From contig NZ_OY776414.1 of NCBI RefSeq assembly GCF_963675585.1, forward strand, positions 3,823,001-3,887,000: a DNA stretch of 64,000 nt, read 5' to 3'. Position 1 is the first letter of the stretch; every line of letters begins with the position of its first letter. The notes under the pieces were generated by a model. The model was not told where the DNA came from and did not search any database. It saw only the letters and a program-made list of their open reading frames with translations. Origin of the DNA: an uncultured Draconibacterium sp. Its GTDB lineage: Bacteria > Bacteroidota > Bacteroidia > Bacteroidales > Prolixibacteraceae. The translations under genes and the position numbers were made by a program. Of this stretch, positions 24,365 to 32,586 are shown one piece after another.

Positions 24365-26845
24365 TTAGTTTTTAATTAACTTTTTCGTCAAAACTGTTTT
24401 CCCGTTTTCGCTAACCTTTACCAAAAACATTCCACCCGTTTGATCCGACAAATCGATATTTTCTTTCAATTCGCCAAAAACGTCTTGTTTTACAACTTCA
24501 TACACTTTGCGGCCAAATAAATCAAACACTTCAATTTGTATGTCAGCTAATCTTTCGATGCCACTAATATCAATGGCAAATGACGAATTGAACGGATTCG
24601 GATAAACCATTATTTGGCCCCGATCGAGCACTTTCGTGTCTGCAGCTAAACCTTGCTGAATAATTAAATTGTCGATTGCCCAGCCCCAGCCTGAAGCATA
24701 AGGATCGGAATACAAACGGAAGCGAATTAAAATGGTATCGCCGGCTGCAAAATTACCGTTGTCTAACAAATCAATTTCACGATTAAAAAACAGGTCGGAA
24801 CTACCTTCTGACAATGATACCTGGTCTACAATATTCTCGTTGTACTTGCTTCTCCAGGCAATCTTTGAGCCCGAGTCGTAACCATCGAACAGAGGAAGCC
24901 AACTCTCACCAAAGGTTTTACTCCCTTCAACGATTACATAATCCCAGAATTCATCGTCGCCGTATTTCGAAAGTAATTCACCTGGCTCAACCAACACAAC
25001 TTCATCATAAGTCATGGTTCCCGATTCTTTTAAAATAATGGGGCGTTTTAAAAAGGTGAAATAATCAATGTCCACGTTATCTTCTCCTGGGCTTAAGTAT
25101 GGATGTATGCTGTGCAAGGCTCCATTTTCGAAACCAGTAGCAGTGTAAACATCAAAATCGGAAATAACAAAATCAGCTGTGCTCTGATTAAAATCGTTTG
25201 TATAGCTAACTACCGGATCAAAAATAGATTCAACCTTATAAGAGAACGTATTTTTACCGGATGGTAATCTTGTGTTGTTTTTAGCAGATGATGCATCAAT
25301 AGCAAAAATGGCATACGTTATTTCATCTCCATCTTTCAAATTTTCATTGCTTACGGTAAAATCACCTGAATAGGTATCGGAATATTCGTTTGTTAGTCCG
25401 AAAGGAGTTTGCGCAACACCATTGATGGAATACGTTACATAAACAGTGTCAATTCCAAGATTATCGGAAGCATCAACCTTTATTGACATGGGCTGCCCCA
25501 TTAATAAGAAATACGGAATTGGAGTGTGTTCCAGAACCGGATCTTCAGTATCAGGACCAAAAGTAATACTGTGTATTTCTTTCGGAGCCAGTGCCGGCGA
25601 CGTTTTTACTCGGCCCATTACATCACCCACCTGTACATAATAACTAATGCTGTCGGTGCCCGGAGCTGGATTTAATGTGGCCTGGTATATTCCGTTATCT
25701 TCCAAATCAACAAGTGCCAAACTGTCAATATTCGAGATAAAACCATCGGTAGAATAAATTACATAAAGTGTTTCTTCGTCAATACGATAATCGCTTTCAA
25801 CGCTTATGTCATACTGAATTGGCCCCATAACTTCCATGTCTTTGGGCGGATCGAATCGTATAAAAATATTTCTCCAGCCTATGTCATCCATAATTCCGCG
25901 GGTAATTGGTCCCGGATCGTGAATTGCTTCGGCTCTACCAACAGCATGAGTCATCAAAGCATTGTCGCTGTTGTCGTATGTTGCATCGTTTAAATGGTAA
26001 ACACTTGAACCGCCATCGAATGAATAAGGTGCATATAATCGCGGATTTGCGCCATTGTTCTTTTTGGCAGCAATTGGACTGTTGGCAAACAAACTAAATG
26101 ATTCGAGTGCTCGTTTTAATTCGTTTGTCACATTTTCGTAAAACGATGTATCAACCAATTGACGTCCGCTAAGACCATTCTCAACCAGTAAGTCGAATGA
26201 TGTTGCATCACCGTATTCGAAGAATCCGTACCCGCCAACATTGTCATCAACAAAGAAAAAACCGGTAAATCCAAGACCATGTCCGATCTCGTGTAAAACA
26301 ACCGAAACAAAATCGTATAAAGTATCCGGACAATTTAAATCTGTACCATAATACCAATCAATATTTTTGCTGAAATTGGCCTCCATATCGTAACGGGATG
26401 CACCGTTTAACTCTTGTTTTGCAATTTTTTCTGCAATAGCCACCGGATAATACCTGTCTTTAAACGGTGCATCTTTAAAATTGGAATAGTAGGTTTCGGG
26501 GCCACAGCTTCCCAAAACATTATCATCAAGCGAACCACTCCATACCGCTTTCATCCGAATGGGCATTTCCGATGCGATAATACTTTCCCAGATACTCACT
26601 GCATAGGCAAATGCATTTTTGGCTTCGGGTGTAAATCCGATATAATCAACCTGAATATCTGCAGTTGCATTTTCACCTGATTTTAGTAAAAAATCTTTTG
26701 GCGGCGGTATTTGTGCTCGTTCAACTTTACCGGAAGCATAACACACCGGACATGGTACTTTTACTCCCTGTTTATACTTTTTTTGTTGGGCTGAAGCAGA
26801 AAGAACCACAGCACTAAATATGAGGATAAAAACGACTTTATTCAT
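24365..26845 (-). CDS. Secreted zinc metalloprotease with type IX sorting tail (protease 1)
   Basis: An 826-residue protein from the ATG at 26843-26845 (MNKVVFILIFSAVVLSASAQ, a clean signal peptide); earlier in-frame ATGs give a poor signal. Next is a zinc-knuckle-like CPVCYASGK (Cys32, Cys35), unusual in an exported protein. The catalytic motif is HEIGHGLGF (His185, Glu186, His189); no third metzincin His follows at the standard position. The middle is beta-rich with an M6/MAM-like jelly roll (TYDEVVLVEPGE, WDYVIVEGSKTFGESWLPL, GWGWAIDNL). The last ~80 residues (VYPNPFNSSFAIDI ... GGMFLVKVSENGKTVLTKKL) are a type IX C-terminal sorting domain. A clear paralogue of the product of 27511-29961. 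Confidence 0.88.
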   Translation of the reverse strand: MNKVVFILIFSAVVLSASAQQKKYKQGVKVPCPVCYASGKVERAQIPPPKDFLLKSGENATADIQVDYIGFTPEAKNAFAYAVSIWESIIASEMPIRMKAVWSGSLDDNVLGSCGPETYYSNFKDAPFKDRYYPVAIAEKIAKQELNGASRYDMEANFSKNIDWYYGTDLNCPDTLYDFVSVVLHEIGHGLGFTGFFFVDDNVGGYGFFEYGDATSFDLLVENGLSGRQLVDTSFYENVTNELKRALESFSLFANSPIAAKKNNGANPRLYAPYSFDGGSSVYHLNDATYDNSDNALMTHAVGRAEAIHDPGPITRGIMDDIGWRNIFIRFDPPKDMEVMGPIQYDISVESDYRIDEETLYVIYSTDGFISNIDSLALVDLEDNGIYQATLNPAPGTDSISYYVQVGDVMGRVKTSPALAPKEIHSITFGPDTEDPVLEHTPIPYFLLMGQPMSIKVDASDNLGIDTVYVTYSINGVAQTPFGLTNEYSDTYSGDFTVSNENLKDGDEITYAIFAIDASSAKNNTRLPSGKNTFSYKVESIFDPVVSYTNDFNQSTADFVISDFDVYTATGFENGALHSIHPYLSPGEDNVDIDYFTFLKRPIILKESGTMTYDEVVLVEPGELLSKYGDDEFWDYVIVEGSKTFGESWLPLFDGYDSGSKIAWRSKYNENIVDQVSLSEGSSDLFFNREIDLLDNGNFAAGDTILIRFRLYSDPYASGWGWAIDNLIIQQGLAADTKVLDRGQIMVYPNPFNSSFAIDISGIERLADIQIEVFDLFGRKVYEVVKQDVFGELKENIDLSDQTGGMFLVKVSENGKTVLTKKLIKN

Positions 26846-26951
26846 CATTGTTTTAAAAGTTTCTAGCATAACTCTGATAATTGGCAAAAGTTCGAATTTA
26901 GTTCAATAAATTCAAATATTTTAACAACTATTTCACTTTTATAAAACAAAA

Positions 26952-26976
26952 AAATGCCGGAATAAATCCGGCATTT
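26952..26976 (-). terminator. Terminator after the microprotein cluster
   Basis: Perfect 10-bp stem AAATGCCGGA / TCCGGCATTT with a 5-base loop; on the minus strand a run of T follows (TTTTTTTGTTTT). It ends the protease 2-microprotein transcript before protease 1. Confidence 0.88.
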
Positions 26977-27004
26977 CCTAATTTAAGGTTGCAATACCAA
27001 TCAT

Positions 27005-27118
27005 CTAATATTCTAACCTATGCGCTTTTCTTTCTATAATGTATTTATATAATACTATCATTGATGTAACTACACCTCCCAGTGCTGCAATTAATGCTAC
27101 TATTAATAAGGGTTCCAT
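27005..27118 (-). CDS. Membrane microprotein 1 of a tandem triplet (37 aa)
   Basis: A 37-residue protein from the ATG at 27116-27118. It has a hydrophobic helix of about 21 residues starting at Leu4 (LLIVALIAALGGVVTS), then VLYK and a charged tail IIERKAHRLEY. It shares about 21 of 37 residues with each of the other two copies. The most conserved parts are the VTS-x-x-V-x-YK end of the helix and the terminal RLEY. Positive residues after the helix suggest N-out, C-in topology. It is the last gene before the terminator at 26952-26976. I do not recognise the family. Confidence 0.7.
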   Translation of the reverse strand: MEPLLIVALIAALGGVVTSMIVLYKYIIERKAHRLEY

Positions 27119-27193
27119 TATTATTTCTTTTTCGTTTTTCAAATTGTGTAAGTTGATCTGGCATTCTCTCAATAAGAAATACCAGACCAAATA

Positions 27194-27307
27194 TTAATAT
27201 TCAAGTCGCTGTTCTTTTTTGTCCGACAGTAATTTATAAAGTACAATCACTGAAGTTACCAAGCCTGTTAATGCTGCAACAAAACCGATCATTAATAAAG
27301 TTTCCAT
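27194..27307 (-). CDS. Membrane microprotein 2 of a tandem triplet (37 aa)
   Basis: A 37-residue protein, METLLMIGFVAALTGLVTS followed by VIVLYK and then LLSDKKEQRLEY. ATG at 27305-27307, stop TAA at 27194-27196. About 29 of 37 residues match copy 3, with most differences conservative (I/V, L/M, D/E, S/T), the pattern expected of selected coding sequence. Single membrane helix with a basic-acidic tail. The gaps to its neighbours are 75 and 85 bp. Confidence 0.75.
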   Translation of the reverse strand: METLLMIGFVAALTGLVTSVIVLYKLLSDKKEQRLEY

Positions 27308-27392
27308 ACTCTTTAATTTTAATTGTTATTAGCAGTTCTATTCAAACGCCTGGAGATTATTCTTGTCAGATTTAAATCTGAGTTTCTACCGG

Positions 27393-27506
27393 TTAATATT
27401 CTAACCGTTGTTCCTTTTTCTCGGTTAATAACTTGTACATTACTACCATAGAGGTTACTAAACCTACAAAAGCTGCTACAAATCCTACCATTAGTAAAGT
27501 TTCCAT
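27393..27506 (-). CDS. Membrane microprotein 3 of a tandem triplet (37 aa)
   Basis: A 37-residue protein, METLLMVGFVAAFVGLVTS followed by MVVMYK and LLTEKKEQRLEY. Its ATG (27504-27506) lies only four bases after the stop of protease 2 (TAG AATT ATG), so translation is probably coupled and the whole array shares that transcript. Same length and architecture as the other two copies. Confidence 0.78.
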   Translation of the reverse strand: METLLMVGFVAAFVGLVTSMVVMYKLLTEKKEQRLEY

Positions 27507-27510
27507 AATT

Positions 27511-29961
27511 CTAATTTTTTATAATTTTTTGTGTTATTGTATTTGAAATATTATCTGTTATACATGCCATATAAACTCCGGGAGCTACATTGGGCAAATC
27601 AATTTTCATTTTTCGATTGTATGATGCATCGTAACGGGTCTCGCGGAAAACTGTTTTCCCGTATAAATCGGTAACAATAATTTCAACATCAGAAACATCA
27701 TCAGAACCAAATCCCTCAACATAAATACTTTGGTTAAACGGATTTGGATAAATTGACACCTCTTCTGACATTGCAAGTTCTCCTGCATCGGTCGATACTT
27801 CCTGGATGCTTAAATTATCAATTGCCCAGCCCCAGCCTGTAACTGCTTTGTCAGAAGCCAAACGGAAGCGAAATAAAACGGTATCGCCTGCTTCAAACTC
27901 AGTATTTGCAGTAAGGTTAATGGTTTGAGACAAAAACATATTTTCGTGTCCTGAAGCTTCAGAAACTGTACTTTTTAATGAATTGGTGAAGTAAGAATTC
28001 CACAAAGCATCGCTTCCCGAATCGTAACCTTCAGTAACAGGCAACCAGCTTTGGCCATTGTTTTTGCTACCTTCAACAATTACAAAATCCCAAAACATTT
28101 CTTCAGTATAGCTTGTTCCGTCTTCACCTGGCTCAACCAATACAACTTCATCAAAACTCATTAATCCATTCTCTTCAATAATAATTGGATACTTTAGCTG
28201 AGCAATCAGATTGTATTTTTCATTTTCGATGTTTGATTCAGGATATGGACTTACAGTATGTAAATTTCCGTTTGAAAAACCAGTTGGTCTGGTTACTTCA
28301 AAATCAGAAATTTCAAAGTCGTTATTTTCTGTGTCGAAATCAGCAAAATAACCTGTTCTGGCACTTTGTGCTTCAAAAACGTCAACCGTGTAATAACCTG
28401 TTGTTGGCGCGTATCTTTTATTTCCTCTTGCAGTATTGTCTTGTGCTAAAATACGGTACTCAACTACATCGCTTTCTTTTAATCCTTCAGGTAACTGAAT
28501 TTTTCCGGCGTATGAATCGGCAGCCATTTTATTTAACGCTACTTTTTCAAATACCTCACCATTTATTTTGTACTCAACTTTTACAGTTTCAATACCAACG
28601 TTATCGGTGGCAATTGCATCTAAATCGAGCACAGGGTGCGAAGTAGCCAGTAATTTCTCCGGATTGTGTTTTAAAACCGGAGGATTGTAATCAGGACCAA
28701 TTTTAAAACTGTACATTCTTTCAGGAGCTCTGTCGGGACAAGTAAATAGAACATTACTGCTTGATTTCGCCTCGTAATAATATTGAAACTTTCCACTCTT
28801 GTTATTCAAAGGAATTTCGCCTTCGAATTGTTTGCTGTTTGAGTTATAAGAAAGAGTAACTGTTTGTGAGCTTGTAAAGTTATCAGTTGAATAGTTTAGC
28901 TTAACTGATGACATGTTAATATCCAACTCGCTGTTAACCTGAACAGAAACAGGAAGTTTTTCGCATGTTGTTTCAAAATCTTTAATTTCTGCTCCCTCAA
29001 TACTTAACGACTTCCAACCAAACTCGGCCAATAAAGCCAAGGTTTTATCGCCAGGATGATGAATAGCTTCTCCTTTAAAAATAAATGGACTCATTAATGC
29101 ATTTGCATCACCTGCTTGAAATCCGGTTTCGTGGTAGTGGTAAATACTGGTTCCTGAATTCCAGTGAGAAGGAGCATAAACATTCTCTTTTGTTTGCTCG
29201 TTATTGCTTTTCAGTAATAATTTTTCTGATTCCAACTGATTTTTAAGTGCCGCTGATGGCATTGCAAAATTGCTTTCATCAGAAATTTTCTGGTTCATTG
29301 AATTGTATACATAAACATCATAAATGCTTGGCACTCCATTGGAGCTTTTCAAATTTCCAACACCGTTTTCAACAGTGAAGAATCCTGCAAAACCAAGTCC
29401 ATGAACCATTTCGTGTAATACCACAGTTACCAGGTCGTACTGGCTTGAAGGTCCATCGCCATTGGTACCGGTGTACCAATTAATGCTGCTGTTAAATGAA
29501 CAAATAATATCAGGCTCTGATCCGTTAAACTCTTTTTCTGCGAGTTTTTCGACTAAAGCTACAGGGTAATACACATCGGCTAAACGTGCTCCGTCAAAAT
29601 TTTTGTAAAACGAAGAAGGTTTTGTAAAAGCCAAAACGTTAGTACCCAGCGTTTCCCAAGTTGCCTGTACACGAATAGGAACAGGCGATGAAATTAGGTT
29701 TTCATACATTGAGATAGCGTACAAAAATGCTGATTTAGCATTTTCCGGGAAGTTTACGAACTCTACCTGAAAATCAGAATTTAATACTCCGCCCGACTTT
29801 AAATTAAAGTCTGCCGGAGGGGTAAATGATTTTCTAATCTCTTGAAGAGCAATGTTTTCCGGAGCATTGACTGTTGTCAGTTTTTCCGGTTTTTGTTGCT
29901 TCTGTGCCCATACATTGCAAGCGCCAGCAACGATAAGAACAATAAATAAAAAGCGTCTCAT
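27511..29961 (-). CDS. Secreted zinc metalloprotease with type IX sorting tail (protease 2)
   Basis: An 816-residue paralogue of protease 1. Signal peptide residues 1-19 (FIVLIVAGACNVWAQ). Catalytic HEMVHGLGF (His183, Glu184, His187), again without the classical third His. Central beta domains repeat the motif DNVGIETVKVEYKINGEVFE and include the same jelly-roll elements as protease 1 (SFDEVVLVEPGEDG, GWGWAIDNLSI). It ends in a type IX sorting domain (SIYPNPFNQSIYVEG ... VAPGVYMACITDN). The zinc-knuckle-like CxxC near the N-terminus of protease 1 is absent here. It is first in an operon with three membrane microproteins; upstream lies a long duplicated leader. Confidence 0.88.
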   Translation of the reverse strand: MRRFLFIVLIVAGACNVWAQKQQKPEKLTTVNAPENIALQEIRKSFTPPADFNLKSGGVLNSDFQVEFVNFPENAKSAFLYAISMYENLISSPVPIRVQATWETLGTNVLAFTKPSSFYKNFDGARLADVYYPVALVEKLAEKEFNGSEPDIICSFNSSINWYTGTNGDGPSSQYDLVTVVLHEMVHGLGFAGFFTVENGVGNLKSSNGVPSIYDVYVYNSMNQKISDESNFAMPSAALKNQLESEKLLLKSNNEQTKENVYAPSHWNSGTSIYHYHETGFQAGDANALMSPFIFKGEAIHHPGDKTLALLAEFGWKSLSIEGAEIKDFETTCEKLPVSVQVNSELDINMSSVKLNYSTDNFTSSQTVTLSYNSNSKQFEGEIPLNNKSGKFQYYYEAKSSSNVLFTCPDRAPERMYSFKIGPDYNPPVLKHNPEKLLATSHPVLDLDAIATDNVGIETVKVEYKINGEVFEKVALNKMAADSYAGKIQLPEGLKESDVVEYRILAQDNTARGNKRYAPTTGYYTVDVFEAQSARTGYFADFDTENNDFEISDFEVTRPTGFSNGNLHTVSPYPESNIENEKYNLIAQLKYPIIIEENGLMSFDEVVLVEPGEDGTSYTEEMFWDFVIVEGSKNNGQSWLPVTEGYDSGSDALWNSYFTNSLKSTVSEASGHENMFLSQTINLTANTEFEAGDTVLFRFRLASDKAVTGWGWAIDNLSIQEVSTDAGELAMSEEVSIYPNPFNQSIYVEGFGSDDVSDVEIIVTDLYGKTVFRETRYDASYNRKMKIDLPNVAPGVYMACITDNISNTITQKIIKN

Positions 29962-30545
29962 TACAACTTAAATTAGGGTTTGTACTCAAACTCTAATCGA
30001 AGCTTCGATAAAAGCATTGGATAATACAGGATACCCGAAGTCAGTCCTTCATGCTGGTTTCTCTTGTTTCTTCCTGGTTTATCTGATTGATGATTTAAGG
30101 TAATACGATAATCCAGTGGGTTTGTGAAGAATCAAAACATTCCGACACGCGCACTTGCTTCAGCATCAAACTATACTATGTAATTAAAATTTCTGAATCC
30201 TTAAAATTGCGTCCAACAATTGTAAGAATGATTAAATGGTTCTGCTCCATCTTAACTTAAATTAGGGTTTGTAATTCCTCACAAAGTTGAAACATCTTTG
30301 GCGAAATTGCCATTTTTTCTTGCTGAATTGATCAGTTATAAATGCTGAATTCGAATAAGGCGTTCACCTGGTTTTTTGTTTTTTTACTGACTTAAAACCA
30401 GTGGGTTTGTAAAACGTCCAAAATCTATTTCAAAAAACATTTTTACTGTTCAACAAATGTAAAAGGTGCTTTTGATTTTCTGATGATTGTGATTTAATGT
30501 AACCAAAAGCGTCCGCTAAAAACAGTTTCTCATTTATGGGTTTGC
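29962..30545 (-). repeat. Degenerate duplicated leader with ACAAACCC boxes every ~140 bp
   Basis: No convincing gene fills this stretch. On the minus strand an ACAAACCC-type box recurs at plus-strand GGG positions 29976, 30118, 30265, 30403 and, in weaker form, 30538 (spacings 142, 147, 138, 135). Two types alternate. Boxes at 29965-29984 and 30254-30273 share AACTTAAATTAGGGTTTGTA exactly; boxes at 30113-30125 and 30398-30410 share CCAGTGGGTTTGT. The 20-bp box sits just before the protease 2 ATG. Its upstream copy also precedes an ATG, opening a 24-codon frame whose start resembles a decayed signal peptide. The layout suggests tandem duplication of a ~287-bp leader. Confidence 0.6.
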
Positions 30546-30630
30546 GCAGTAAATGTATGAATAAATTTTATTAAACCAAATTTTTTTTCATAAGTTTAGC
30601 CCTCAATCAAAAAAGACAATAAAATATTTT

Positions 30631-32079
30631 ATGAAAATCTTATCAACATGCCTACTGGCTATATTCCTGACACTTACAAGTTTTGCTCAAAAATCGGATA
30701 AAAAATTATACGATGAAATATATCGTCCACAATTTCATTTTACGCCACAAAAAAATTGGCATAACGACCCAAACGGATTGATATATTATGATAATGAATA
30801 CCATATGTTCTACCAATATAACCCAAAAGGCAACGAATGGGGCTACATGCATTGGGGACATACTGTAAGTGCCGATTTACTTCATTGGAAACCGCTGGAT
30901 ATTGCGCTGTACCCTGATGAAAATTCAGAAGACAAAGAAAGATGTACTGCGTTTTCAGGCTCAGCAATTGTTGATGAAAATAACCTTTTAAACAAACAAA
31001 AAGGCGATGTAAAAACACTGGTGGCTTTTTATACCAGTCAACATTGCGGACAACGAATTGCCTACAGTACCGACAAAGGAATAAGCTGGGAAAAATACGA
31101 AGGGAATCCTATTCTTCCTTACGACGAAAAAGATGATGCCCGGGATCCTAAAGTGTTTTGGCACAAGGATTCACAGAAATGGGTGATGGTTTTATACCGC
31201 AAAACTTCGGAAGACGATAAATCAAAAGGTGTTTCAATCTACACCTCTGATAACCTTACTGACTGGAACTGGGAAAGCCACATTGCTGGTTTTTACGAAT
31301 GCCCCGACCTTGTAAAGTTTAAAGTTACAAACCGCCCCGATGAAACAAAATGGGTACTGTTTGATGGAGACGGTAGTTATTTATTGGGTGGTTTTGACGG
31401 AAAAACTTTTACTACTGAAAGTGGCAAACTAAAAAGCGACTGGGGGAAAAACTATTACGCCACACAAACCTGGAGCAACATTCCCGAGAAAGACGGGAGG
31501 ATTTTACAAATTGCATGGATGCGCGACGGAAAATTCCCTGACATGCCTTTTAACGGACAAATGTCGTTCCCATGCGAATTGTCGGTTACCAAGTTTCCAA
31601 CGGGATATAAACTGATTCGCAAACCTGTCGCCGAGCTGGAGCAATTGCATGGGAAAGCGTATTCGTGGGAAAATAAAAATGTTATACCCGGAATTGATGA
31701 AAATAAACTAAAAAAAGTAACCGGTGACTGCCTTCATATTATTGGAGAGTTTGATTTAAAAACTTCGGACAACTTTGGGCTTATGGTTCGGCACAGCTCG
31801 AAAATACCCGGAACCGAAATACTGTATAATGTAAAACGTGGTACACTTTCGGTTTTAGGCTGTACCGTTCCGCTTCCGGCTGTAAACAATAAAATTAAGC
31901 TCGAAGTATTGATAGACCGGGCCTCAATCGAGATTTTTGCCAACGATGGACAGGCTGTAATTTCGAATTGTTTTACTCCTGATGAAAAAGCCAACGATGT
32001 TGTTCTTTTCACAAATGGTGGCGAACTCGGCATCGACAAGTTAGATGTGTACAAAATAGAATCGGTGTGGAACCAATAA
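30631..32079 (+). CDS. Glycoside hydrolase family 32 (levanase / fructan beta-fructosidase)
   Basis: A 482-residue exported enzyme that releases fructose from beta-fructans or sucrose. Signal peptide residues 1-20 (LTLTSFAQ). The five-bladed propeller holds the three catalytic motifs: WHNDPNG (nucleophile Asp46), RDPKVFW (Asp172, transition-state stabiliser) and ECPDL (Glu223, acid/base). The C-terminal beta-sandwich ends with IEIFANDGQAVISNCFTPDE, normal for GH32. Followed ten bases later by a thioredoxin-family gene. No fructose transporter or kinase is nearby. Confidence 0.94.
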   Translation: MKILSTCLLAIFLTLTSFAQKSDKKLYDEIYRPQFHFTPQKNWHNDPNGLIYYDNEYHMFYQYNPKGNEWGYMHWGHTVSADLLHWKPLDIALYPDENSEDKERCTAFSGSAIVDENNLLNKQKGDVKTLVAFYTSQHCGQRIAYSTDKGISWEKYEGNPILPYDEKDDARDPKVFWHKDSQKWVMVLYRKTSEDDKSKGVSIYTSDNLTDWNWESHIAGFYECPDLVKFKVTNRPDETKWVLFDGDGSYLLGGFDGKTFTTESGKLKSDWGKNYYATQTWSNIPEKDGRILQIAWMRDGKFPDMPFNGQMSFPCELSVTKFPTGYKLIRKPVAELEQLHGKAYSWENKNVIPGIDENKLKKVTGDCLHIIGEFDLKTSDNFGLMVRHSSKIPGTEILYNVKRGTLSVLGCTVPLPAVNNKIKLEVLIDRASIEIFANDGQAVISNCFTPDEKANDVVLFTNGGELGIDKLDVYKIESVWNQ

Positions 32080-32089
32080 TCTTCTGAAA

Positions 32090-32581
32090 ATGAAAACAAT
32101 TTATTTCTCCATTTTTATAGTACTATTCTCATTGCCTGTGCACATTTTCGCACAAGACACCAAAGCTTATGATACGGAAGCCGATGCTTCTGCTGATATA
32201 AAAAAGGCAATTGAGTTAACACAAGAGAACGGGAAACATATTTTCCTTCAAATAGGAGGAAATTGGTGTCCCTGGTGTCTTAAGTTTCACAACTTTGTAA
32301 AAAGTGATAATGAAATCAGTAACTACTTAAACCAGAATTTCGAAGTAGTAAAAGTAAATTACGATCGTGAGAACAAGCAGGAAGAATTACTCGCAAAGCT
32401 TGAATTTCCGCAGCGTTTTGGATTTCCGGTGTTTGTGATTTTGGACAGCCAAGGGAAACGAATTCACACTCAAAACAGTGCCTTTTTAGAAAAAGATAAG
32501 AGTTACGATCACGATACAGTTCTTCGCTTTCTGAAAAACTGGTCGCCAACAGCCCTCAGTCCTGATTCGTACAAGAAATAA
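32090..32581 (+). CDS. Exported thioredoxin-family protein
   Basis: A 163-residue protein with a signal peptide (FSLPVHIFAQ, cleavage near residue 22) and a thioredoxin fold. It carries CPWC at residues 60-63 in IGGNWCPWCLKFHNF and the cis-Pro region RFGFPVFVILDSQGKR. The CPWC dipeptide and the surrounding sequence place it in the DUF255/thioredoxin_7-like group, acting in the periplasm as a reductase or disulfide handler. Probably co-transcribed with the GH32 gene; a functional link is unproven. Confidence 0.85.
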   Translation: MKTIYFSIFIVLFSLPVHIFAQDTKAYDTEADASADIKKAIELTQENGKHIFLQIGGNWCPWCLKFHNFVKSDNEISNYLNQNFEVVKVNYDRENKQEELLAKLEFPQRFGFPVFVILDSQGKRIHTQNSAFLEKDKSYDHDTVLRFLKNWSPTALSPDSYKK

Positions 32582-32586
32582 TCCGT

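Noticed and set aside
27367-27382. TCAGATTTAAATCTGA palindrome between microproteins 2 and 3 as a terminator
   Set aside because: The stem is AT-rich with no adequate loop and no T-run; an operator or chance palindrome is as likely.
29962-30545. CRISPR array
   Set aside because: Repeats are short, of two alternating types and about 140 bp apart, and no cas gene is present.
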